Assembly: GCF_035222275.1 (NCBI RefSeq)
Contig: NC_085882.1
Coordinates: forward strand, 3,045,501 to 3,109,500
DNA: 64,000 nucleotides
Origin: Podospora bellae-mahoneyi
Lineage: Eukaryota > Ascomycota > Sordariomycetes > Sordariales > Podosporaceae
Reading direction: 5' to 3'
Below are positions 23,501-35,979 of this stretch, piece by piece; position 1 is the stretch's first letter; every line of letters starts with the position of its first letter. The notes below the pieces were generated by a model, which saw only the letters and a list, made by a program, of their open reading frames with translations, did not search any database and was not told where the DNA came from. The translations under genes and the position numbers were made by a program.

Positions 23501-26500
23501 AAAACTGCTCACCTGTTCTTACTGACTGGCTCCAGAACTTGAGATACTCGTCCCGATCGTCAGGGTGTATGCTCCCCCAGGGATCGGCCGCTAGATCGCC
23601 AGATGTTTGGCCCCGATACGAAAGGAACCTGCTGTTGACCCAGACTATTTCACCTGTTTGCGGGAGAGCGACAAAGACGTGAGCCGGTAAAGAGTCCAAG
23701 ATGAGACCTTTTAGCTTGTCCGACGGCGGTGTCATCTCGCCCTGGGACAACGACCCGGCCCTCGAAGGTGCTGCTACCGAGCCAGAGCCTCTGCTAATGG
23801 TGGAGCTCGGAGGAAGAGACTGAAAAGTAGCCGCAAAATCGGCACCGTACGAGTGAAGCTGGGTATGGGGACGGGCTGCCCCTGGAGTCCCAGGAAGCTG
23901 TTGTTTCTTATCCCCCGCCCCCGCACTGATTTTCTCATTGGAGGAATCCTTGAGCTCTTTGGCACCTGGCCTCCTGGATTCTTCCGAGCTTCGACGGGCA
24001 CCATCGATCACCTCAGGCTGTCCTGGGCTGAGCAAAGCTGCATCTTGTTTGCCCCCTGACAGCCTCGATGATGATCTCCTCTCAGCCTCTCTCGAGTCCC
24101 GTGTAGGACGCTGAGTCCCAGCTCCCATTTTCGATACCGAGCTAAAGTAGCTGTCTGCGTTCACTGGGGCAGGGCTGGCAGTAGGTCCACCCCTCAACAA
24201 TCCCATTGCCGTTGGCTCCCACCCGGGAGTTCCTGCTGGTGAGCCAGCCGTACTACGAGAAGGCCCAGAGTAGTCACTTGGACTGGTGATACTGCCGGCC
24301 AACGAACCTCTAGTTGCGTCCTCGGCATACGCCAGTGAAGCGAGGGCAGTCGGGTCGGCAAGTGGTCTTCCATCTGGACCCAGAGCGCCAAAGCCTGCGG
24401 TTTGTGGCCGCCTCTTTTGCAGCCCATTCAGCTCAATCTCGAGGTTCGTATAGTGACGACACAAGGAGAAGGATGTGGCGAGATGGGGGGCGAGATGGTC
24501 GAGAGAGTGGCGAAAATTGGAAGGATACGGGATGATGGGGCTCAGAATCGATAGGATGGCGATTGGCGCGTGTTTCTCCTTGGGAGGTCTTTCCGGTGAG
24601 GAATTGGGAATCGCAGAAGCATCCCCGGATCTGTTCCGCGCGGATATCTTCTGCTCCATAAGAGAAGGATCAAGCTTGAAGGTCGGATTCGGTTTGGATA
24701 GGAGCACGTGCGTCAGGGGAATGTGCAGCACAGTCCATGAGTTATCCATCCCGATCGCTTCGGGCGGCCTTATGTCCGTATAATCCACAGGAGCAGAGGC
24801 AGGATTGAAAGAGTCCTCGTCCACCATGGCGTCGGTGAAGAACGGGTTCTCATTAGGATCAGCCCGCACCGCAGGCGAGGGGGCTGGGGACTGCGACCAG
24901 GGTGATGGTGGAGTTTGCTCATATTCCTCGTAGCGTGGGTTGGCTGCTTTTGGCCTGTCTTCATCCATCCGGGACCCAGCACCGGACCCCTTCTTGTCCA
25001 ACCCGACTTTGGGAGCTCTGTTCACGGCTGGCGAGAAGGTGGTGGCGCTACTGAGAAGCGACGAAAGCTTGGAGGCAGAATCAGACCGAGGCCTTCTCCC
25101 GGATTTGCGGGTACCCTCGGGGGATTTTGGCCGGGCGGGTGTTTTGGGCTCTGGCACTTTGTACTCTGCTGACCCTGGAGCAAGATAGGGGTAGTTCCTC
25201 GTGAGCGCTACAACCCGGCCACGCTCTAATACCCGCATTACCCCATTGTGATCGATCAACGGGTCGGCCTCGTAGTCAAGCGCTTGCAGGACATTCAAGA
25301 TTTTGCCATTCCCCTTTCTCGGCGCTGTAATGGGCGCCTCCCAGCTTGGAATATCCTGTTGCTGTTGTTCCTCCAATGCATCGTGTTCCTCCAGAGCCTG
25401 CCGGTTCAGAGCAGTGGTGTTGTGGTCGTCAAGATCGTCATGAACTTCGAGTGTGGAAGCCGCATGACTTGTTTTGCTCCTAGAAAGAAAATGAGGTCGT
25501 CGAGAGGCAGCCTGGGGCGCTCGTTCTTTGGCCGCAGTGCGTGCTTCCTTTCTATCCTCGTACGAAGTGTAAGAATGCCTGCTTTGCAGCCCCGGGCGGG
25601 CCGGCGGTTGCTGCTGTTGTGTCGGTGACTCTGGAGGATGGGAAAGGCCTTCGGAAAGATCGTCGACACTGCTCGGCATAAGACTCGACCCCCTGGCGAG
25701 ATAACCCAGGCTTAAAACATCCTCCCTGTGAGCATTGTAAGTCGCCTTTTGGCCCCATGGAACGTTTTCAATATCGGTTGAATCTGCTGGAACAGCCAGT
25801 GTGACCCTTTCAGCCTTGTACACATCAACCATGATCTGCACCACCGTGTTCCACCACGCATCCAGTCCCGGCTCCGCGGCAAGCATCAATGTTAGGTCAT
25901 AAAGGTTAGGACTTGGGAACTCATACTGCTCTCCCGTAGACTGGGAATATCCTGGGGGCAGAAACGTGGTGGCCGACGCCGGGGTGGATGGGTTCGAAAG
26001 AAAGCTGTCCTGGCCTTTGAAGATATCAAAACCATGCTGGGGACCTTTGGGCGGCACGGTTGGCGAGAGCGTCGTGAATGGCCGGTGTATCGATGGTGGT
26101 ATCATACTTGGAGGAGCCATGCGAGGAAACGGATAGGAAGGCGTGCCGGCCACCGGGCCGGGTGTATATCCTCCTCGAACGGTATTCCCAGACTCGGTAG
26201 ACGATGTCAGGGTGGCGTCTGAGCCGGACGAATGGAACATTGCTGGTGGTGAGATCTCCTCCTGAATAGGAGAGACGCGAACGGGTCCAGGCATGGCGAG
26301 AGCCTCACCTCTCAAAGGAGCCTCTCGTCTCTCGATATGTCGAGCTAGATTTTCCCGGTACTCGTCCAACTTCCGCTGAGCGTCCCTCGGCTCCGCCTGA
26401 CCACCGAGCTTTCCTGCCCTACCCTGCTTAACATGTGCAGGACCAATCTCATTTCTTGGCGTGGTGTCGTTATCGCGCGGCCTGGGTGGACTGGTTGGTG

Positions 26501-26924
26501 ATACTCCTTGTTGTGTTTCGTCCACTCGGTCATATCTCTCTTTGAACTTTAACGCTTTGTTTCCCAGGTCCTGAGAAAGCGGATCAGGGGTGGCAGATGG
26601 CTGGAACCCTCTGCTGCTCCCCAGATCCCCCGTCATTTGTTGTTGTAGTTTTGCAATCAGCGACACAGTCCCACGCAAGATTGTACCACCATCACTATCG
26701 TCAGCTTCACTGGAATCAGCAACACCACTCCTGGTCACAGCTGTCTCTTCAGCAGCGGCGACACCCGTGATATCTGGTGGGATTGTCGTCGTTATTGTCG
26801 TTGTTGTCGTCGTAGTCGTTGTGGGAGGGTTCGACCTTGTCCTCTTCAGCTCAGCCGCCTTCTTGGATCGTCGTGAGGCAGATTTTACCCTGGCTTGTCG
26901 TGGTTTGTGACCTCTCCTTCGCAT
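20590..26924 (-). CDS. PAS-domain hybrid histidine kinase (about 2090 aa)
   Basis: Two exons, complement of 20590-20868 and 20928-26924. The 59-nt intron (GTATGT donor, CTAAC branch, CAG acceptor) restores the receiver motif SLILCDLHMPRKDG, whose Asp is the phosphoacceptor. Approximate order: disordered N-terminus with a poly-Thr run; split GAF-like region (about 345-400 and 720-800); PAS 1 (about 1075); PAS 2 (about 1208); HisKA with phosphorylated His in NMSHEIRTPLIG (about 1418); HATPase with N box NVIGNAIKF, G1 DTGRGF and G2 GGSGLGL (about 1535-1610); a degenerate receiver-like segment (about 1775-1900); and a true C-terminal receiver beginning VLLVEDNPVNQK. The protein should autophosphorylate and relay phosphate through an HPt protein to response regulators such as Skn7/Ssk1. 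No transmembrane segment was seen, so a cytosolic sensor is likely; the ligand is unknown. Confidence 0.92.
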
Positions 26925-29530
26925 TCCCTCATTCAGGCTGATGATGCGGTTGCCTCCTGGGAGCTAAAAAATCCCAGCAGTGACGTCGATGGTAGTATAA
27001 GCGGACGCGCAGGCTCGGGTCGGCAGTCGTGCATGCATCCGCTGTGGGAGCCCTCGACGAGATAAAAGAGCAACCTTCCTTTCTCCTCCCCTAGCACATC
27101 AAAAACATGACGAAAATAGGCCACAAGTGAAGTCAAAGCAATGGCTGGGCTGCGTGTGATGATGGATGGGTCTGAGCAGAGGCTGAAACGGGCGGCGGTT
27201 GTCCTGGTCTGGTCTGTCTGGGGAATTAGACTGGCAAAAACCTTGGAAGGGGGGATCGTGGTGTCGGGTGCGAGAGAGAGAGAGAGAGAGAGAGAGTGTG
27301 TGTGTGTGTGTGTATGTGTTGTGTGTGTGATGACTGAGTTTGGTTTGGTTTGGTTTGGTTTGGTGTGTGCGTGTGCGTAGAGGTGGGTAGAATTCGAAAT
27401 TGGGAATCAGGAAGCGCGCGTCGCCCGGTGGGTGGGTTTAGAAGTTGGCAGCAAACACACCAGTGGCCCGAAAGGGGACTATGACGTTATGCTGCTGGTC
27501 AAGGCGGCGGCGACATGCGAGACGACGCGAACCCTTGCGAGACGCCCTGACTGCCGGGACTGACAGAATTGATGACCTCTCCGATACAGATTACACTACG
27601 TATCTTACCGATAACTACACTTGCCCGTTGGATACGAACTGAGTGGTTCTGGCTTTTCTAAACAACTGATGCCTTTTCACAAGATATGGAGGCAGTGAGT
27701 GGGAGCATTGGGTCGGGTTGCACATCACATTTATTAAAGCTGGCCGGTGGGTAACAGGGCCCTCGCAGGGAGGATGGCGCTTCGTGCCTTGCTTTCACTT
27801 GCTCGGTGCCACTGCCCATGTCGCTTCCTCGGCCAGGTGTCCGCTGCCGCCGTGGTTATGTATATCGGGGTCCTCTTCCCCCAACCCCTCTCTCCCCTCC
27901 CATCCGATGGACGGGATGCCAGATTGACTCGATCAGGGTCCAATAATGCATTGACAAGACGTGGCTGACGGGTCCTATACAATGAGCTGGCCAGACTACT
28001 GGGACCAATCTGACAAAGTGAGGCCATTTCGGACCTCCACGGGCCTCCAGAGGCTGCAAGAAATACGCGCGCTTGAGGATGCGATTGGACAGGTGTCGAG
28101 GTCGATGATGTCGCTTCCAGTGGAATTTGGCATTTCAGCTGGCATTTTCTGGGGAAACTAGGACAAACGCAGCAGCAAGCATAGCACAACAGCACAACAG
28201 CGCACAGCAAAGGGTACAGCACACATTACTCCGTACACCACAGCAAACGGCACAAGTCACTCTTACAGGAAGGAAGGAAGGCTTCTGCAGAATGCAGTTC
28301 CGTCCCGTCGGCGACCATGGCTTGCTCCCCGATCCTACGCAGTACAAAGAACGCAGTTACGCACCCCACCTCGCATGCCCCCTCCCTCAGTCTCACCACT
28401 ACGTACCAACCTCCCACCGCCTCGAGTCGATATCCCGGAGCTTCCATATTGGGCCGACTCCCCGGCTCTCACAAGCTTTAAAAAAGTACAAAAGATCGAC
28501 TGAACTATGCAAGGAATTATCGAACCAAATCGTGATCGCAATCGTCGATGGTGCTTGACAAGTGGCGGCACGGACGGTTATGATCGAGTGACCCAAAACC
28601 CAAAATCCCCCGGTCCTGTACCTTCTCCAGGATGGGAAATTTTCTTTTGGGCTGATTTGATCCCGCTGATGACCCATGGAAGATTTCCATATCGGATCCC
28701 CCAGTGGAACATTACGTCAACGGCGCCAGGGATAACCGATGAGAGGGCGGGGCAACCATGCGCTGCAAGGGCGCGGCCGGCGTGATTCGTCGGTTTCGGT
28801 ACAAGGCCTCACACCGTGCTGAGACACGTCTTCGCACAGTCCTGCAGTTGTGCCTGACCACCTCTCACTTTTTTATATTTCAGAAAACCTTGCTGCCTCG
28901 TTCGCAGGAAAATCGGCAGCCCGGCAGCCTCAGCGGGCGTTTTGATCCGGGAGATTTCTTGCCCATCTCCCGATCGATTGGAATCACCGATCTGATGACC
29001 GACGTCGGGGAATGCTTGCATAGTGGTGGTGGTGAAGAATTTTGCAATATATCAACACAGCCTCACGTGGACGGGACCATGATCCGACAATTCGTCATCA
29101 TCATATCCATGCCGAACCACGGAGACCTGTGTCGAAGACCTCTAATGAACCAGCATGTCTCGTACCGGTGAGGTTGTGATTAAAAAAGTGTCTCATTCAA
29201 AATAAAAACTAGGAAAATCCATCGGTCATTTTGCTGGCCGGTGGGGGCCAAGACCCGTTGGTGCTGTGCTTCACTATCTACCGGCCGGATTTGAGCCGGA
29301 TAATTCTAACGGAGCCGGAGGTGTGGGTCGCCATTCTGGCAGCGCCCGCAGCCGATAGGCCCCACTATTTTCGGAACCATATTTTACGTTTCCATTGGTC
29401 ACGTCGTTTTCATGCTGCCCCACTGAATCTGCGAGGCTGCTGTGGGTTCCTGAACTTATCAAGTAACCTTCGACAGCCTCGCCGTCCCATCTCCAACTGC
29501 TTAACATACAAATTTATCACGAACCCCACG
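26925..29530. other. 2.6-kb divergent promoter region (kinase / SSL1)
   Basis: The region lies between the start codons of the histidine kinase and SSL1. It carries the microsatellites at 27272-27363 and no supportable gene. ORFs of up to 143 codons (for example near 28127-28558) have no recognisable domain. Confidence 0.55.
27272..27363 (+). repeat. (GA)n-(TG)n-(TTTGG)5 microsatellite cluster
   Basis: A pure GA run at 27272-27296 passes into (TG)8 at 27297-27312. Five TTTGG units follow at 27339-27363, all in the upstream region of the kinase gene. Confidence 0.95.
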
Positions 29531-31111
29531 ATGGCCGACTCCGACGACGAATATGTCGGGGACCTCTCTGGTGATGATGCCGGAGTCGACAGCGTCTACG
29601 GTACACGATCGAAAGATGGCGGAAAAGGAAAAGGTGGCCAGAAGGGCAAGGGAACCCGCAAAGCAGCCTGGGAAGAAGTCCACCGAGCCTGGGACGAGGT
29701 TGCCATTGCCGAAGATGGCAGCATCACAGTGGCCGAGTTGATCGAGGCTGAGAAACGCCGGCGGTTGATGCGGGATACCACACCGATCCAGCGTGGAATA
29801 ATACGGCACATGGTGTTGGTGTTGGACATGAGCATCGCGATGGCAGAGAAGGACCTGCTTCCGAACCGCTTCGCCCTCACCTTCTCCTACGCTATGGAAT
29901 TTGTGAACACATTCTTTCAGCAGAATCCAATCAGTCAGCTGGGGATCATCGGGATGCGCGATGGTATTGCCGTCAGGATCAGCGACATGAGTGGGAACCC
30001 AGTCGAGCACATTGAGAAGCTGAGGCAGTGGGCGCTTAAGGACCCTATTGGGAACCCAAGTCTTCAAAATGCCCTCGAAATGTGTCGAGGTCACTTATAG
30101 TAAACTCCCCCCCCAACCACCTCTTTGTCTGGTTTATGACAACCACAGCTGACCATTCATTCCCTTCCTCACAGCCACACCCCCTCCCACGGCACCCGCG
30201 AAGTCCTCATCATCTACGGCGCCCTCCTCTCCTCAGACCCAGGCGACATCTCCGACACCATCACCTCCCTCATCGCAGACCGCATCCGCGTCTCCATCAT
30301 CGGCCTCGCCGCCCAGGTAGCCATCTGCGCCGAGCTCTGCGCCCGCACAAACGACAACGACGACTCCCAATACCGCATCGCCCTCCACGAGCAACACTTT
30401 CGCGAGCTCTTCCTCGCCGCCACGACACCCCCCGTCACCCACGAGGCAGAGCAATCAAACGCCTCCCTTCTCATGATGGGCTTCCCCTCCCGCTCCCTCG
30501 CATCAAAAGATTTTGTCTCCCTCTGCGCCTGCCACAACAAACCAACAAGAGAAGGGTACACCTGCACGAGGTGTAGAATCAAAGTCTGCCGGTTACCCGC
30601 GTCTTGTCCCGTTTGCGGGCTGACGCTGATATTGTCGATTCACCTGGCGAGATCGTATCACCACCTTTTTCCCCTCAAATCATGGGTGGCGGTTCCGTGG
30701 ACAGAAGCAAAGAAGTCGGTGGCGTGTTTTTCCTGCCAGACGCCCTTCCCGCCTGTCCCGAAGGCTGCGCCGCCAAAGATCAAGTTGAAGGTGAAGGAGT
30801 CTTCCGGTGTTGGGGGGCAGACAGCAGCCAATATCGCCAAGGCAAAAGGCAGAGGGGAGGTGCCTGCAAAGACGAATACTGTAACGGCACCGACGCCAGG
30901 GTTGTTGCCAGAGGCGATCAAGGCCGGTGTGAGCGAGAGCGGGAGGTATAAATGTCCAGAGTGTGAGGAGCATTTTTGCATTGATTGCGATATTTATGCC
31001 CACGAGACGATTCATAATTGTCCGGGGTGTTTGGCGAGGCTGGTGAAGAGTCAGCAGCAACAACAGGAGGAAGTAGTAGGGGCAGGGGAGGCGATGGAGG
31101 TGGATTCATGA
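29531..31111 (+). CDS. SSL1: TFIIH core subunit Ssl1/p44
   Basis: Exons 29531-30099 and 30175-31111 give 501 residues. The 75-nt intron (GTAAAC donor, CTGAC branch, CAG acceptor) joins MCRGHLY to HTPSHGTREVLIIYG, a conserved Ssl1 stretch. A von Willebrand A-like domain begins near residue 93 (MVLVLDMS). It is followed by a cysteine-rich zinc finger near 305-345 (CACHNKP...CTRC...CPVCGL) and a C-terminal RING-like C4 region near 445-480 (YKCPECEEHFCIDCD...CPGC). Ssl1/p44 binds and stimulates the XPD/Rad3 helicase in transcription initiation and nucleotide excision repair. The start at MADSDDEY fits the acidic family N-terminus; the frame is open further upstream but has no ATG. The tail has a short Q run and ends AMEVDS. 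Confidence 0.95.
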
Positions 31112-31514
31112 TTATTAACAGGACATTGAACTGAGAGCGTCAAACGGGCATAAATGGTAATTAGCGATTTGTTTATATTGGTTTTTGAAACGGCGTATCT
31201 GGTGGTTATTGAAAACAGGACAACAAAGCTATGGGGTCGGGTTAGCAAGTGAAGATGTGAGTTTGGAGACTCATGCAGGGATCAAAAGCAGAGATACTAA
31301 TCATCATGAACTGAAGTGAGAATGATGGGTATCTGATGCTCATATGGTCATCAACAGGGTGATATATAACTCGCAGATATGTAACTTCCTCAACCATCCA
31401 GCCGACCGTAACTCCAACGCCATTCATCCATGCAAGGCGTTTTGCGCGCGTGCATATCAAGGCCAAAAATCAACCCTACCCAGAAAACGCCATTCTACAA
31501 GAGTCTGCCCCCGT
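31112..31514. other. Convergent intergenic region SSL1/VPS20
   Basis: 403 bp between two stop codons, AT-richer than the flanking coding DNA. It presumably holds the 3' UTRs of both genes; nothing else is seen. Confidence 0.6.
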
Positions 31515-32215
31515 TCAAGCAGCAACCGCCTCCCTCCTCTCAGCAACCGGTTTCTTGACCCCCTCCTGCCTCTGCTCTCCAGCAGGCAACTCTGTCCCCG
31601 GCACATCAGGCAACTCCCCCTCCACCACCACCCTACTAGGAGTCTCCTCCTTCTTCTTCTTTGGTTCTCCCAACTCCCTCTCCAACGCAGCCAACTCCTC
31701 CTCCACCTCCTCCTCATCCTGGACACTGATCCTGCCCCCCAACATCTCGCTCACCTCCCTCTGGTACTCGACCTCCTCCGCCGTCTCCCCCATCAGTTTT
31801 TCCACCTTGTCGATCCCGCCCATCTCGGCGTGGATTTCTTTGAGGACTTTTGTCCCCTGCTGCAGCCCAAAGACCACGTCTTTTTGGATGAGTGCGAATT
31901 CTACAGAAGATACCAATTTTTCTAGCTGCTCGAGTTGCTGGTCGGTTTTGGCGAGGAGGGATTCTTGGTATTTCTTTCGGCGGAGGGCGAGGAGGGCGCG
32001 GGGACGGTTGTTTTGGGCCAGGAGGGCGCGGGCGATTTCGGTTTCTCGGGAGGTGAGAAGGGTTATTCGGCGTTGGTATTGGTGGAGGCGGTCGCGTTGG
32101 AGTTTGAGGTCGTAGATTGCTCTGCGGGGGAGGGTTAGCGAGTAGATGCGGGAGTGGGAAGGGGTGGAGGGACATACTGGTCTTGGGCTGTTATCTTGCT
32201 CGAGTTGCCGCCCAT
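31515..32215 (-). CDS. VPS20: ESCRT-III subunit Vps20 (CHMP6)
   Basis: Exons are the complement of 31515-32121 and 32178-32215 (214 residues). The 56-nt intron (GTATGT donor, CTAAC branch, CAG acceptor) joins MGGNSSKITAQD to QAIYDLKLQRD, giving the Snf7-family start. Gly2 with Ser6 fits an N-myristoylation signal, as known for Vps20. A basic helical hairpin (RDRLHQYQRRITLL, RRKKYQESLL) is followed by acidic helices (EMGGIDKVEKLMGETAEEVEYQ) and a C-terminal tail. Vps20 is recruited by ESCRT-II at endosomes and nucleates Snf7 polymerisation for multivesicular-body sorting. The gene is convergent with SSL1 and divergent from the CUE gene. The sense strand shifts from C-rich at the start to G-rich at the end. 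Confidence 0.92.
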
Positions 32216-32865
32216 TGTGTCTATTATGGAGGTGTGTGAGGGGGTTAGAAGAGGCTATAGTGATGGGCTGCCCAGCAGCGATTCAAACTATCGAAGTGTG
32301 TTGTGCTCAAGTATCAAGAATGCGATACTAAACAACGAATGCGGTTGCTTGGTTGCGTGCGCTCTGGAGGTGAGACGTCACTGGCGATTGTTTATCGGCG
32401 GCGATCAAGTCTGGGGTACAGAGGAGTCGGCTCTTGGCAGCGAGATGGCAGCTCGTGGAGGTAGGGATCGAGGTGCTTGAGACTACACTAACGTCTTGTC
32501 GCTATGTGTCAAAACTAGAAAGCGAGTTCAACAGCTTGTTTACAATAAACTAATGCCAAACATAGAGGCGATGAGGTAACGCTCAAATGTACATGGTGAC
32601 TTTGCAGAGGAGGGAAGGCTTATCGATAACGTCGTCAACCCGTGTGGCTCAGGTGGGTCGCATGAGGGGCTACGTAATCTCGCTGGCCACCCCCCCAAGA
32701 GCTCACATGCGACAGCATTCCAAGGGGTCAACTCCCCTGATTCTGGCAATTACAAGAAATTTGGCAGAAATAACTTCCTTGTTCCTCGTCAAGTCTCAGC
32801 AAGAACCGAAGTTTTGAAGGACGCTTCTCATCTCGAGATACACCCACTCGCTCATAACCGAAACC
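32216..32865. promoter_or_regulatory. Divergent promoter VPS20 / CUE5-like
   Basis: 650 bp between two divergent start codons. No further gene or clear motif is recognised. Confidence 0.5.
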
Positions 32866-34407
32866 ATGTCTGCTCCAACCGACGCTGTAAGTGATACGCC
32901 GCATTCTCCCAGGGACGGGAGCTCAAAACGTCCATATCCATGAAACACTTACCCCGGGTGGCTTCATGCCTCCTTCTTTTCTCGTCTCTCCAAAAGCTTC
33001 TTCTAACTATCTACCTGTTCAAGAACAAGGTCCCTCCACAACCGGAATCGCCCACCACCGCAAGACCCCTCGAGATGGACGACGACGATATTCAAGAGGC
33101 CGGCATCATCAACAACGACGACAACACCACCACCACCACCACCAGAAATGTCACCACCACTTCAGCCTCAGCAACCTCCCCCGTCGGCGAGGTCCCTCCC
33201 CCGCAGCCACCCCGGCCCGCCGTGAACGAGACGCAGCAGAACCAGCAGATGCTCAAGGAGGCCTTCCCCACCATCGACATGGTCGTCATCAAGGCGGTCC
33301 TGACAGCCAGCCGAGGGCAGATCGAGCCGGCGTTTAATGCACTCCTCGAAATGACGGACCCTGACGCCGTTGCCCAGAACGAGCAACCCCCTCCCCAGCC
33401 CCCAAGGCCCGTCGCTGCCGCTCACGGACCTACCACCACGGCCCAGGAACAGCTCGAGGCAGATGAGAGATATGCCCGGCAGCTGGCGGAGCACTTTGAG
33501 AATGTCGGTGCCTACGAGGCCAGGACGGCGAACAGAGGGGGTGAGAGAGGTGGCCACCCCGGTCGGGGCGGGGGCCCGGTGCCCCGCGGAAGGCAGCAGA
33601 CTGGTCTGCGCCCAAGCCAGGATGAGCGGGAGCATAGTTTTCTTGATGACGATCTTCCCGTCATCAAGGAGCAGTTGAAGAAGGGGTTTTTGGAGACGCA
33701 GACCAAGGTCAACACGTGGTTTACGGACTTCAAGAAGAAGATTGATGAGCATTTTGATGAGCAGGAGGAGGAGCGCCGGCGGGCGGAGGGGAGCGCCGGC
33801 AGCAGCAGAAATCCGCTTGCCGGGGGGAGGCCCACCAGGGATCAGAACCAGACGCGGAGGAGTGCGGATTATGATCGGTATGATGCTGATCCGGAGCTGT
33901 TGAGTGATGATTTTGCGGGGATGAAGTTTCACAGCGACGGCAGTAAGTTTATTCTACGGGATTAATCGTGGTCTTGCAATGATGACACTGACGCATGCTA
34001 CAGCCCCTGTTCAGAACCAGAGACAGTTTGGCAGCAACGCCAATGTGTTCAGACCACCCCCGCCTTCCAAGTCGCCCCGGTCTCATGAGGGCAGGAAAGT
34101 GGCGTTTAGTGACAAGGTGGAGGACATTGACGCTTACAATGCCTCCCCCAAGGTGAAGGCCCAGGATGCAGCGGCGGCACCGGGTGGGAGCAAGCCGAGC
34201 AAGTGGCAGCCTCTCTCTGCTGTTGAGCCTAACCCGATTGCGGACAATGACCCCTTTAGTCTGGGGGATAGCGACGACGAGAGGGAGGTCAAGGACAAGA
34301 AGGAGATTAAGCTGGAGGATAGTGAAAGGCTGAGACAGGCGACGGCTGATGCCATGGCTGACAGTCTGGTGGATGATAAGACCAAGGCTGGGAGCGGGAG
34401 CAAATAG
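32866..34407 (+). CDS. CUE5: CUE-domain ubiquitin-binding autophagy receptor, Cue5-like
   Basis: Exons 32866-32886, about 33024-33942 and 34004-34407 (about 447 residues). Intron 1 starts GTAAGT and ends at AAG at either 33023 or 33029, both in frame; intron 2 is 61 nt with a CTGAC branch. The CUE domain (about residues 78-120) shows the FP and LL landmarks (LKEAFPTIDM, AFNALLEM), which contact ubiquitin. A charged helical segment follows (IKEQLKKGFLETQTKVNTWF). Near residue 380 lies WQPL, a WxxL-type Atg8-interacting motif in a disordered, acidic C-terminal region, as in yeast Cue5. The likely role is linking ubiquitinated cargo or aggregates to Atg8 for autophagy. A poly-Thr run encoded by ACC repeats lies near the N-terminus. 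Confidence 0.85.
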
Positions 34408-35979
34408 GTGTAGGGAGTAGGGATGATTAGGTAGTTTGGAGTTGGGAAGCTGGGAAGTTTAATCTTTATGTCATTGTAAGTCTTGGCTACAACAGCTCAT
34501 CGTGTCAACATTGTTCTCTGTACTAAATGTATGGTATGGTAATTCAATACCTGCCAAAATGCTTCAACAAGCATTGCCCCTCGTTTTGACATGCCCCTCA
34601 CCTGCAGGTTTGCCCCCGCACTCAACTGGAGCTGTTTCCACGCGAGCTTTCCCTTGCCCATTTTTTGCTGCATCAGCCTTGCAACGACAAACGGATGCAA
34701 GCACATGGCGAGATGGAAGCTTCTCATTGGTTCGTGCTGGAGGTTCGTTGAACATGAAGAGTTACCCTGGAGTGGTGACCACGCACGCGAGAGGATTTTT
34801 TTTTTTCAGAGAATCGGAGAGATCATATGACAAGAGATGTGGAAGGCCAGTTTGGGAATGCCGTTGTTGTCTCGGACATCACGTATCAGACAGAGCTCCA
34901 GGTTCATCTTCCGATGGCAGCTATGACAGCTCAGCTTTGCAGCTCAGCTTTGCATCTCTGTATCTTCTCTCTGAATATATGTATGTAGGTAGCTAGTTTA
35001 TCTATATAGTCTTATTAGTCGAAACATTGTCATTAGGGTCCCTGACTCGTGGGAGACAGTACGAGAGGGTTTTGTGTACCTTATGCAACTGTCTGACGAC
35101 CCAAGCCAACACCAAGACATTTCCCCGGGACCCTGGGAATGGGAATGAGGGGAGAAGATAAGCCTTTGATCTGGTACTCGTTAGTAGACGATACGGAGAA
35201 TTCCGCCTGTGGTTGTGGTTGTTGTTGTTGGACGATACCCGATCTGCCGGGGCGTGAAAGAGACGTGCTAGGCGGATCTTGGCACCCCGATTCCAGCGCT
35301 CCCGAAACCCCCTGTGACCGAGATCCGGCACGCCCACGCCCCCCCTAATAACCGATTGACGGCCCGCCCGTTCTTAACTACAACTACACTTTGTCTTTCT
35401 TCCTCCCATCTCAACCTGCTGTGGTACCTAGTAACCAGCAGCCAAAACCCAAACTTGGCAAAACTTTATCTTCGTCACAGGGACCATAAACCGGTATTTT
35501 GGACTCAGCGAGACGAGACAGCAAAAAACTTGCAGACAAGGAAAAGAGTCTTTATATCAGACTGGTCCATCCCACCACAATTACCGGGAGCCCAGCCAGT
35601 CCGCCGCCCAACGTCTTTCTCAGCTGCTATTACTACCTAGGTAGGTTATCAAAAACGAGACCACCACACACACCCCCGGCCCACCATCCACCCCTTGTCC
35701 ACACCAACACCGGATCTTATTCCGCATATCGTTGCTTAGACGAGCAACAACTCCTCACTTTTTTTTTGTCTGAGACCACGTGCGGGTTGGGTTTTGTCTC
35801 TATAAGAAAGTTTCCCCGGAGTTTTTATTTTTTGGGGCATTGCAAAAAAGACTGAGACGGGAAGTCTGTTGGGTTGGTTGGGGTCACACATACACACACC
35901 ACACTCACCACCACCGTCCACCTTGATTCTCACAAAGGGGTTTTTCAAAAGCCTCAAGTCAGAAACAACAACGAACAAG
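34408..35979. promoter_or_regulatory. Upstream region and leader of NUC-2
   Basis: 1.57 kb between the CUE gene and the NUC-2 start. It holds a 13-bp direct repeat (AGCTCAGCTTTGC at 34928-34940 and 34941-34953) and the 12-bp palindrome CTACCTAGGTAG at 35633-35644. It ends in an AC-rich tract typical of fungal 5' leaders. No gene is seen. Confidence 0.5.

Noticed and set aside
28127-28558. 143-codon plus-strand ORF upstream of SSL1
   Set aside because: Q-rich by virtue of CAGCA repeats, with no domain and no supporting structure.
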